NCBI GenBank assembly: GCA_964554125.1
Contig: CAZKNG010000031.1
Location: 1-23,380, forward strand
Source of the DNA: JAGHBT01 sp035311885
GTDB taxonomy: Bacteria > Krumholzibacteriota > Krumholzibacteriia > Krumholzibacteriales > WJIX01
Length of the DNA: 23,380 bases
Direction of reading: 5' to 3'
Below the pieces are notes generated by a model. That model was not told the origin of the DNA. It made no database searches and was given only the letters and a program-made list of their open reading frames with translations. Positions 16,291 through 22,128 of this stretch are shown one piece after another; the stretch's first letter is position 1; the number at the start of each line of letters is the position of its first letter. Position numbers and translations under genes: made by a program.

Positions 16291-16896
16291 ATGCGGAAAT
16301 TCAGAAGGATAATAATCTTGAGCTTGATGATTTTCGCGCTCGCGCTGCCGCAGGGAGGATGTCTCTTCGAACCCAGGGAGGCGCAGGACCCGGGAAGCGG
16401 GGGTGAGGATACATGGGTGGAGCCCGAAGTTCCAAGGGATATATTCAAGAACCTGTCCTCAGGCCTTTCGGAACCCGGAAACTCTAATTACGAAAGAACG
16501 ATTTCAGACGGTTTTATATTTGTGCCCATGCCAAAGGATGAAGGAGAATACCCGGTTCTTACCGGTTGGGACAAAGAGCGGGAGATGAATATGCTCGACC
16601 GGCTGAAATCGGATTATGCCGTCAGCAGGGAGATATTTTTCGGTTCCGGCTCTGAAAACGGCGGTTCCTTTGAAGTGGAGAACCCGGAGGGGGATCGGCC
16701 CTCGTTCGAAGGGAAATACCGTATCACGCTGAACTCAGGTTCTGAAGAGGTAATTTACGGGGGTGTGGCGAAATTTACACTCGAAGCTGTAGGCCAGGGA
16801 GGATGGAAGCTCGTGGAATGGGAAGACAAGGATATTCTGGAAGAAGGCTATGGTACGTCAGGACTTTTGCGCGGAAGGCTCAGCGGAGCAGAGTGA
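16291..16896 (+). CDS. Predicted lipoprotein, unknown function (paralogue A)
   Basis: The product has 201 residues. A basic N-terminus and a hydrophobic stretch (7-20) precede Cys24 in QGGC, a loose lipobox. The mature part begins CLFEPRE, then an acidic linker (about 28-48), then a compact region with IFKNLSSGLSEPGNSNYERTI and FIFVPMP that resembles the helix-then-strand opening of NTF2-like folds, then beta-rich sequence to the end. It is similar to the next lipoprotein in length and layout and in the start of the mature chain. AGGAGA overlapping the barrel stop serves as Shine-Dalgarno. The tight link to the barrel gene suggests an envelope role. No enzymatic motif is visible. Confidence 0.7.
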   Translation: MRKFRRIIILSLMIFALALPQGGCLFEPREAQDPGSGGEDTWVEPEVPRDIFKNLSSGLSEPGNSNYERTISDGFIFVPMPKDEGEYPVLTGWDKEREMNMLDRLKSDYAVSREIFFGSGSENGGSFEVENPEGDRPSFEGKYRITLNSGSEEVIYGGVAKFTLEAVGQGGWKLVEWEDKDILEEGYGTSGLLRGRLSGAE

Positions 16897-16982
16897 TGAA
16901 GAAAGAGAGAATAGAGTTTTTTAAGATATACCGCAATATTATTTTCAGCTTGTATATTATTTATATATATGGTATTATTTAA
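16896..16982 (+). CDS. Possible 28-residue hydrophobic small protein
   Basis: ATG 16896 shares its A with the TGA of the preceding gene (TGATG), and GGAG lies about 8 nt upstream. The frame runs 28 codons to TAA 16980-16982. It has a basic start (MKKERIEFFKIYRN) and a hydrophobic second half rich in Ile and Tyr that could cross the membrane. The DNA is very AT-rich and also contains a candidate promoter for the next gene, so the open frame may be accidental. Confidence 0.25.
   Translation: MKKERIEFFKIYRNIIFSLYIIYIYGII
16950..16978 (+). promoter_or_regulatory. Candidate sigma-70 type promoter before the second lipoprotein
   Basis: TTGTAT (16950-16955), a 17-bp AT-rich spacer and TATTAT (16973-16978). 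The -10 matches the consensus at 5 of 6 positions, the -35 at only 3. It lies in the one AT-rich gap between the two lipoprotein genes and would give a leader of about 33 nt. Confidence 0.4.
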
Positions 16983-17001
16983 CTGCGGAATCTATGTGCC
17001 C

Positions 17002-17009
17002 AGGAGGTG
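17002..17009 (+). promoter_or_regulatory. Strong Shine-Dalgarno for the start at 17018
   Basis: AGGAGGTG is close to the full anti-Shine-Dalgarno complement, with AGGAGG ending 10 nt before ATG 17018. It rules out the upstream in-frame ATG at 16994. Confidence 0.6.
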
Positions 17010-17017
17010 TAGAGACA

Positions 17018-17623
17018 ATGAAGATCAGAAGAATACTGCAGGCGGCACTTGGCTTATCCTTGATTTTCTCGGTCATTATAATATCAGGATGTATACTTGA
17101 CCCGAAGGAGACGACAGATGAGCAGGTAAATGAGGAACCGTGGCCCGATAGGACGGAGAAAGGCGATTGTATTGATATTATCGTAAGGGCCTATCAGGAG
17201 AAGGATATAGAAAGGTACAAGGAACTGCTGCTTGAGGAGGATCAGAGCCAGGACCCGGAATTTTCTGCAGGTTATATCTGGTTCAATCAGCCAACAGATC
17301 AGGAGCAATATGGAGTTTCACTCTCCTACGTCGAAGATTGGAGTGGAACACAATGGATTTTCGATAATGCCGGAGGAAAATTAAACATTGATCTGTATTC
17401 TGATAATTCTCAAGATAGCTGGACCGAAGAAACTGATCTGGGAGAGAATATCTTTAGTAAAAAAGTAAGATACACTTTTGACTTTAACCTCCCCGACCCT
17501 GATTCTAATGAGGGCGGATTTAAGAACTTCCGGGGAGATGCCTATGTTGAATTCTTTATCGGTCCCGACCCCGACGACACGGAAAAGTATCTTATATACA
17601 GGGCGCATGATTTGCCCAACTAG
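17018..17623 (+). CDS. Predicted lipoprotein, unknown function (paralogue B, NTF2-like?)
   Basis: The product has 201 residues, the same length as the preceding lipoprotein. The signal peptide ends in a good lipobox, ISGC (Cys25). The mature chain starts CILDPKE, matching CLFEPRE in the neighbour, followed by an acidic linker. Then CIDIIVRAYQEKDIERYKELL and YIWFNQP look like the N-terminal helices and first strand of an NTF2/SnoaL-like domain. The remainder is beta-rich and acidic (for example PDPDSNEGGF and GPDPDD). It is the last gene before a strong terminator and may have its own promoter. Function is unknown; a surface or periplasmic binding role is only a guess. Confidence 0.7.
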   Translation: MKIRRILQAALGLSLIFSVIIISGCILDPKETTDEQVNEEPWPDRTEKGDCIDIIVRAYQEKDIERYKELLLEEDQSQDPEFSAGYIWFNQPTDQEQYGVSLSYVEDWSGTQWIFDNAGGKLNIDLYSDNSQDSWTEETDLGENIFSKKVRYTFDFNLPDPDSNEGGFKNFRGDAYVEFFIGPDPDDTEKYLIYRAHDLPN

Positions 17624-17644
17624 TACTTAGTAACTAATTATGTA

Positions 17645-17660
17645 GAGAATTATAATTCTC
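17645..17660 (+). repeat. Perfect 16-bp palindrome
   Basis: GAGAATTATAATTCTC is self-complementary, 8 bp per arm, and lies 7 bp upstream of the terminator stem and 21 bp after the lipoprotein stop. It could be a protein-binding site or the first half of a tandem terminator. Confidence 0.5.
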
Positions 17661-17667
17661 ATATTCA

Positions 17668-17692
17668 AGCCCCCGCAGGCCGGGGGCTTTTT
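17668..17692 (+). terminator. Rho-independent terminator ending the operon
   Basis: AGCCCCCG (17668-17675) pairs perfectly with CGGGGGCT (17681-17688) around the loop CAGGC, and TTTTT follows (17688-17692). It closes the lipoprotein transcript; on the - strand there is no comparable T-run. Confidence 0.9.
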
Positions 17693-17731
17693 CGCGGCAC
17701 TCCTTAAAACCGCGGAAATATTTTACCTCTC

Positions 17732-17761
17732 TTGACATTGCACCCGGGGAATATTTATAAT
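17732..17761 (+). promoter_or_regulatory. Consensus sigma-70 promoter of the yibQ-like/pdxJ unit
   Basis: TTGACA (17732-17737), an 18-bp spacer and TATAAT (17756-17761): both hexamers match the consensus exactly. It begins 40 bp after the terminator. Transcription should start near 17768, leaving a leader of about 130 nt before TTG 17898. Confidence 0.85.
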
Positions 17762-17765
17762 CCAG

Positions 17766-17897
17766 GCGCCGCGCGTGGTGCGGACGCCGTGTATTTACCG
17801 GTCGGAAAAGGTCTCCGGCCTGCGATGCCGCGCGGGCTGTCATTCGATTATCTTCCAGAACGGCAGATATTATTCTATTTTGAAGGGAGACTTCCAA
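17766..17897 (+). other. GC-rich structured 5' leader
   Basis: The predicted transcript begins with a GC-rich segment that can fold back on itself. CGCGCG (17770-17775) pairs with CGCGCG (17829-17834), and neighbouring C17769-G17835 extends the stem. Inside it, GGTCGGA (17800-17806) pairs with TCCGGCC (17814-17820) around loop AAAGGTC. The sequence turns AT-rich before the Shine-Dalgarno (AGGGAG, ending 17889). No T-run lies between stem and gene. I do not recognise a known riboswitch or SRP, 6S or tRNA consensus in it. The open frame through it is not family-like protein. Confidence 0.4.
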
Positions 17898-19070
17898 TTG
17901 GCCGCTAAGAAGCGGAAGACAAAGAAGCAGATAGCCGGAAGGCTCAAGATATTCGCGGGGCTTCTCGCTCTTCTTGTCATAATTGCCTTTGGAACGGCAA
18001 GATATTTCAACACCACCCGCGGAAGAATATTCCTGCTTGATATCGGTTTCGACGGCAAGTACGAGAATGTGCGGAGAGATATCGGGACCGGTCTTCTGGA
18101 AGCTCTTAAACAATACGGAATCAGGAAGGATACGATCGAGATTATGCCGGAAGAGAAAGTTGAATCCGGGTATATATATCTTGTGAAAACCGAAGTTCCG
18201 GCCGGCCGTTCCCTGATAAAGATAAATAATATAATAGATATGAAGGTCGAAGAGATAGGGGGGCGGGTCAGAAGCTGTTATGAAAGAGACTCCGGAAACA
18301 GAATAGAGATGGAGATAGGAACAAGAACCCGCGTTACTCACAGGTGTGTTATAGCAAAAAGCGCGGGGGCTGTTCTTGCCCCTGAAAAGGGACCGGTTGT
18401 GGCATTAGTGGTGGATGATTTCGGTTTTTTCAACAACAGGCTGGTGAGGGATTTTCTCGGGCTTGATATAAAGATTACCGTATCTGTCATACCGGGGCTT
18501 AAATATTCAAAGGATATCTGCCGGCTTGCAGGCAAAGCCCAGAAAGATGCTCTGTGTCACCTGCCAATGGAACCTGAGGGGGGAGCAGATGACTGCGGCA
18601 GCATACCTGTTGTGCGGGTCTCTATGAGTGATGATAGGATTAAAGGAATTGTTGAAGACGCGATCGCTAATACCCCGGGAGTTGTGGGAATGAACAATCA
18701 TCAGGGGTCAAAAGCTACCGCGGATTCAAGGGTGATGAAAGCGGTCCTTTCGGTATGCCGAAAGCACGACCTCTTCTTTTTCGACAGCCTTACCTCTTCG
18801 GAATCTGTCGCGGCCAAAATCGCCCCTTTAATGGGTATGCCCTCACTCAGGAACGATATTTTCCTCGATAACAGGGGAGAGGATGCCAGGAGGAATATGG
18901 TGAAAATAATGGATATCGCGGCGAGAAGAGGATGGGCGCTCGGGATTCTGCATGTAAGGCGGGAAAGTTTCAAAGATTTGCTGTGGATGGAAGGTGAGGC
19001 TGGAAAAAGAGGGATAACTTTTGTAAATTTAAGGGAGATACCGCGGATATCAAAAAACAGTCAAGGATAA
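17898..19070 (+). CDS. Divergent polysaccharide deacetylase family protein (YibQ-like), membrane-anchored
   Basis: The product has 390 residues from TTG 17898. A Lys/Arg-rich start and one membrane helix (about 16-37) are followed by a linker region and the divergent polysaccharide deacetylase domain (about 164-385). Recognisable blocks are VALVVDDFG (168-176, with the Asp pair), HLPMEP (221-226), MNNHQGSKAT (265-274), FFDSLTS (294-300) and GILHVRR (349-355). The catalytic domain should face the periplasm. The family lies beside envC in E. coli and other bacteria, and an EnvC-like gene is 10 kb upstream here. Its substrate is not established. A frame open from GTG 17775 adds 41 unconserved residues and lies in the leader. 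pdxJ follows 10 bp later. Confidence 0.85.
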   Translation: MAAKKRKTKKQIAGRLKIFAGLLALLVIIAFGTARYFNTTRGRIFLLDIGFDGKYENVRRDIGTGLLEALKQYGIRKDTIEIMPEEKVESGYIYLVKTEVPAGRSLIKINNIIDMKVEEIGGRVRSCYERDSGNRIEMEIGTRTRVTHRCVIAKSAGAVLAPEKGPVVALVVDDFGFFNNRLVRDFLGLDIKITVSVIPGLKYSKDICRLAGKAQKDALCHLPMEPEGGADDCGSIPVVRVSMSDDRIKGIVEDAIANTPGVVGMNNHQGSKATADSRVMKAVLSVCRKHDLFFFDSLTSSESVAAKIAPLMGMPSLRNDIFLDNRGEDARRNMVKIMDIAARRGWALGILHVRRESFKDLLWMEGEAGKRGITFVNLREIPRISKNSQG

Positions 19071-19080
19071 GGAGGCGGAT

Positions 19081-19800
19081 TTGAAACGCATGAGACTGGG
19101 AGTAAATATAGACCATGTTGCCACTTTGAGAGAAGCAAGAAAGACTATCGAACCGGATCCCGTAACCGCCGCGATGATGGCTGAACAGGGGGGTGCCGAT
19201 CAGATAACCTTTCATTTGAGAGAAGACAGAAGGCATATACAGAACAGGGACGTCAGGCTTATCAGTGAGATGGCTCAGACTATGGTCAACCAGGAGATGG
19301 CTGCGACTGCCGAAATGCAGGAAATAGCGATGGCAATGCACCCAGATTCTGTAACGCTGGTTCCCGAGAAGAGAGAGGAGCTGACAACTGAGGGCGGATT
19401 GAACCTTCTCGCAGACACCAGTAAATACGGAGATATCGTGACGGCTCTGAAAGAGAGCGGGATAAAGACGACAGCTTTTATAGACCCTGAAATTTCTCAG
19501 ATAAAAGCGGCGGCGAAGATGGGGTTTGACGCTATAGAAATCCATACGGGGGAGTACGCGAATATCAGCCGAGGGGACAGGGATGCCGCGCTCGGAAGAC
19601 TAGAAGACGCGGCTAAAACAGCATCCAAATACGGGCTTCACGTTCACGCCGGGCACGGGCTTACATACCATAATGTAAGACCGGTAGTGCTGATCCCCGA
19701 AATAGAAGAGCTTAATATCGGGCACAGTATCATCGCGAGAGCCGTATTTGTGGGAATTGAGAGAGCCGTAAGGGAGATGGCAGAAATTATAAAGCGGTGA
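19081..19800 (+). CDS. pdxJ: Pyridoxine 5'-phosphate synthase
   Basis: PdxJ joins 1-deoxy-D-xylulose 5-phosphate to the aminoacetone phosphate formed by PdxA, giving pyridoxine 5'-phosphate, a precursor of PLP. The 239 residues match E. coli PdxJ (243) along the whole length: GVNIDHVATLREAR (7-20), HLREDRRHI (45-53), MVNQEMAAT (68-76, with the catalytic Glu72), VTLVPEKREELTTEGG (91-106), IEIHTG and HAGHGLTYHNV. GGAGG lies 5 nt before TTG 19081. ATG 19090 is possible but too far from it. It is 10 bp after the yibQ-like gene and shares its promoter. Confidence 0.95.
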   Translation: MKRMRLGVNIDHVATLREARKTIEPDPVTAAMMAEQGGADQITFHLREDRRHIQNRDVRLISEMAQTMVNQEMAATAEMQEIAMAMHPDSVTLVPEKREELTTEGGLNLLADTSKYGDIVTALKESGIKTTAFIDPEISQIKAAAKMGFDAIEIHTGEYANISRGDRDAALGRLEDAAKTASKYGLHVHAGHGLTYHNVRPVVLIPEIEELNIGHSIIARAVFVGIERAVREMAEIIKR

Positions 19801-19863
19801 CAACTACTTTTAACCTCGGGGGGAAGTAAAAGCCTGCGATTACAGGTTTATTCGAAGAAATGG

Positions 19864-19892
19864 TTGTTGCGGGTGTGATAAATAATTATTAT
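19864..19892 (+). promoter_or_regulatory. Candidate promoter upstream of prpE
   Basis: TTGTTG (19864-19869), a 17-bp spacer and TATTAT (19887-19892). The -10 is good and the -35 partial. It lies upstream of a terminator-like hairpin, while only 29 bp separate that hairpin from prpE, so this is the likeliest prpE promoter in the gap. A small stem, CTGTA/TACAG with loop AAAT (19898-19911), follows. Confidence 0.35.
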
Positions 19893-19930
19893 ACACACTG
19901 TAAAATTACAGATGATCGAAAAACAAATAT

Positions 19931-19958
19931 GGTGCTGATTTAAGAGCACCGTCTTTTT
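19931..19958 (+). terminator. Intrinsic terminator or attenuator between pdxJ and prpE
   Basis: GGTGCT (19931-19936) pairs with AGCACC (19945-19950) around an 8-nt loop. The stem extends by T-G and A-T pairs, and GTCTTTTT follows. It ends the pdxJ unit if prpE starts elsewhere, or attenuates prpE if the promoter at 19864-19892 is real. Confidence 0.7.
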
Positions 19959-19987
19959 AATAAGCCGGATGATTATAAGGAGGACGT

Positions 19988-21310
19988 ATGAGAGGCGATT
20001 ACGAAAAGATATATAACGAGTCTATAAAGAATCCTGAAGCTTTCTGGAAAAAAGCAGCGGAGGATATTGATTGGTACAAACCTCCAACCGAGATACTCGA
20101 TGATTCAAATAAACCCTTCTACAGGTGGTTTGCCGACGGCGAAATGAACACCTGTTATAACGCGCTTGACAGACACGTGGAAAACGGAAGGGCTGATCAA
20201 ACGGCGCTTATCTACGACAGCCCGGTAACAGGGAATAAGGAAAAGTACACTTACAGCGACCTCTTAAGCAGAGTCAGCAGATTCGCGGGCGCTCTTTCCT
20301 CACTCGGCGTCGGCAGGGGAGACAGGGTTGTTATATATATGCCGATGATTCCTCAGGCCGCTGTCGCTATGTTAGCGTGCGCCAGAATAGGTGCTATTCA
20401 TTCCGTTGTCTTCGGAGGTTTCGCGGCTCATGAGCTTGCTATAAGGATCGACGACGCCAACCCCAAGGTAGTCGTCTCCGCTTCATGCGGAATAGAAGTA
20501 AAAAAGGTGATAGAATACAAACCGCTTCTTGATAAAGCAATTGAGCTTTCGAAGAACAAGCCCGAAAAGAGCATTGTTTTTCAGCGGAAAGAGGCTGAAG
20601 CGGAAATGATAGAGGGAAGGGATATAGACTGGGAAGAGATAACAGCCGACAGTGAACCGGCCGGCTGTGTGTCCGTAAACTCAACAGATCCCCTTTATAT
20701 TCTTTATACCTCCGGAACTACGGGTATGCCGAAAGGTGTTGTACGCGACAACGGAGGACACGCCGTGGCCCTGAAGTGGAGTATGAAGAACGTATACGGG
20801 ATCGACCCGGGAGATGTTTACTGGGCCGCGTCTGACGTGGGTTGGGTGGTCGGCCATTCGTATATTGTTTACGGCCCTCTCCTTCACGGATGTACTACGA
20901 TCCTCTACGAGGGCAAGCCTGTAAGAACACCCGACGCGGGTGCTTTCTGGCGCGTGATATCGGAGCATGGCGTCAAGGCGCTTTTTACCGCCCCGACCGC
21001 TTTCAGGGCAATCAAGAAGGAGGATCCCGAGGGGAAACTGCTCAAAGACTATGACCTGTCAGGATTTAAATATTTGTTCCTGGCCGGAGAGAGGCTCGAT
21101 CCGGACACCTATGACTGGGCGGGGGATTTGCTGAAAGTTCCGGTGATAGATCACTGGTGGCAGACAGAGACGGGATGGGCGATGGTTGCTAACTGCATGG
21201 GCATAGAACAGTTTGAGGTAAAAGCGGGTTCCGCTACCAAGCCCGTGCCCGGATATCAGATTGATATAGTTGATAATCAGGGACAGAAGCTGGGAAATCC
21301 ATTTTACTAG
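19988..21310 (+). CDS. prpE: Acyl-CoA synthetase, PrpE/ACSS3 type (propionyl- or acetyl-CoA), N-terminal part
   Basis: An AMP-forming synthetase that activates a short fatty acid to its CoA thioester. This part holds the N-terminal domain and most of the adenylation core. Visible are the P-loop LYTSGTTGMPKG (239-250), then RDNGGHAVALKWSM, VYWAASDVGWVVGHSYIVYGPLLHG and FTAPTAFRAIKKEDP, ending in WWQTETGW. The RDNGGHAVAL and GAFWRVISEHGVKALFTAPTA stretches are more like PrpE and ACSS3 than acetyl-specific Acs. AAGGAGG lies directly before the ATG. True sequence appears to end near residue 435 (QGQKLGNP). The last codons and the stop at 21308-21310 belong to a foreign-looking block next to the gap. 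The rest of the gene is at 21433-22026. Confidence 0.85.
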   Translation: MRGDYEKIYNESIKNPEAFWKKAAEDIDWYKPPTEILDDSNKPFYRWFADGEMNTCYNALDRHVENGRADQTALIYDSPVTGNKEKYTYSDLLSRVSRFAGALSSLGVGRGDRVVIYMPMIPQAAVAMLACARIGAIHSVVFGGFAAHELAIRIDDANPKVVVSASCGIEVKKVIEYKPLLDKAIELSKNKPEKSIVFQRKEAEAEMIEGRDIDWEEITADSEPAGCVSVNSTDPLYILYTSGTTGMPKGVVRDNGGHAVALKWSMKNVYGIDPGDVYWAASDVGWVVGHSYIVYGPLLHGCTTILYEGKPVRTPDAGAFWRVISEHGVKALFTAPTAFRAIKKEDPEGKLLKDYDLSGFKYLFLAGERLDPDTYDWAGDLLKVPVIDHWWQTETGWAMVANCMGIEQFEVKAGSATKPVPGYQIDIVDNQGQKLGNPFY

Positions 21311-21421
21311 AGCTAATGCTAACAGTTGCAGTTTCATTATTTACAGAGACAGTGGTTTTCCATGCATATTTTGCACCACCAGGTCCGTATCCTTCGACTA
21401 CACTTTTCCCTGTTTCGTGCA
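21303..21421. other. Foreign-looking block between prpE homology and the assembly gap
   Basis: These roughly 119 bases (left edge uncertain by a few) have no counterpart in acyl-CoA synthetases. PrpE-like proteins go directly from the residues before it to the residues after the gap. The + strand reads a stop almost at once. The - strand is open throughout and reads like a real protein piece, GKSVVEGYGPGGAKYAW then KTTVSVNNETATVSISSSKM, with AT-rich codons unlike the neighbours. The simplest reading is a chimeric contig end. Confidence 0.65.
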
Positions 21422-21431
21422 NNNNNNNNNN
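21422..21431. other. Assembly gap (10 N)
   Basis: Ten undetermined bases mark a join between contigs. Ten is probably a placeholder, so the real distance and reading frame across it are unknown. Confidence 0.95.
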
Positions 21432-21432
21432 G

Positions 21433-22026
21433 GCCGGAGAAGAGGGGATAGTGGTTGTCAAACTTCCTCTACCGCCCGGGACATTAACTACAGTCTGGCG
21501 TAACGACGAGAAATTCAAGGAGTCTTATACTGATATGTTTGAAGGATACTACTTTACCGGTGACGGCGGATTTATAGACGAAGACGGATATGTTTATATC
21601 ATGGGCAGGGTCGACGATGTCATAAATGTCGCCGGCCACAGGCTTTCAACCGGAGGAATGGAAGAGGTTATAGCCACTCATCCCGATATAGCTGAATGTG
21701 CCGTTCTGGGGGTCGCTGATTCTTTCAAGGGGCAGCTGCCCGTTGGATTTGTCGTACTCAAGGACGGGGTGGACAGGGACAAAGATGAGATTGAGAGTGA
21801 ACTTATAGGAATGGTCCGGAGTGAGATAGGAGCGGTTGCCAGCTTCAAAAAGGCGATAGTAGTAGAAAGACTGCCGAAAACGAGATCCGGAAAGATATTG
21901 AGGGGGACGATCCGCAAGATAGCGGACGGGAAGGATTTCAAGGTTCCTTCAACTATAGATGACCCGGACACACTGAAAGAGATCGAAGAGCACCTTCACG
22001 GTGAAGGTTATCCGAAAGAGGACTAG
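21433..22026 (+). CDS. prpE: Acyl-CoA synthetase, PrpE/ACSS3 type, C-terminal part
   Basis: The second piece of the synthetase at 19988, in another frame because of the gap. It starts AGEEGIVVVKLPLPPG and continues with YYFTGDGGFIDEDGYVYIMGRVDDVINVAGHRLSTGGMEE, the hinge and A8 region. It ends in the mobile C-terminal domain with LPKTRSGKILRG, whose Lys after SG is the catalytic Lys regulated by acetylation in this family. Its C-terminus, LHGEGYPKED, looks intact. With the first piece the protein would be about 630 residues, normal for the family. The gene is most likely whole in the organism and broken only in the assembly. Confidence 0.85.
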   Translation, partial: AGEEGIVVVKLPLPPGTLTTVWRNDEKFKESYTDMFEGYYFTGDGGFIDEDGYVYIMGRVDDVINVAGHRLSTGGMEEVIATHPDIAECAVLGVADSFKGQLPVGFVVLKDGVDRDKDEIESELIGMVRSEIGAVASFKKAIVVERLPKTRSGKILRGTIRKIADGKDFKVPSTIDDPDTLKEIEEHLHGEGYPKED

Positions 22027-22058
22027 TTTCCTGTTTCCTGGCTTATAGTGTGAATATA

Positions 22059-22097
22059 AATTAAAGGTCTTCCGAATTAAACGGAAGACCTTTAATT
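22059..22097. terminator. Bidirectional terminator between convergent prpE and ald
   Basis: AATTAAAGGTCTTCCG (22059-22074) pairs perfectly with its complement at 22082-22097 around a 7-nt loop, a 16-bp stem with AT-rich flanks. It lies 32 bp after the prpE stop and 31 bp beyond the ald stop. T-rich stretches follow on both strands, weak on each. Confidence 0.75.
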
Positions 22098-22128
22098 ATT
22101 CTTCTATTTTGTAACGGCTGAATGTGCG

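Noticed and set aside
17775..17897. N-terminal extension of the YibQ-like protein from GTG 17775
   Set aside because: It would start about 7 nt after the predicted transcript start, without a Shine-Dalgarno, and puts Cys-rich unconserved sequence before the membrane anchor.
21234..21518. - strand gene across the gap
   Set aside because: The middle looks like protein, but both ends run antisense through prpE and it crosses the N run. It is treated as a fragment of foreign sequence.
19988..22026. Natural pseudogene, insertion or intein in the acyl-CoA synthetase
   Set aside because: The break coincides with a run of N and an unrelated block; both halves are otherwise intact, which points to assembly error.
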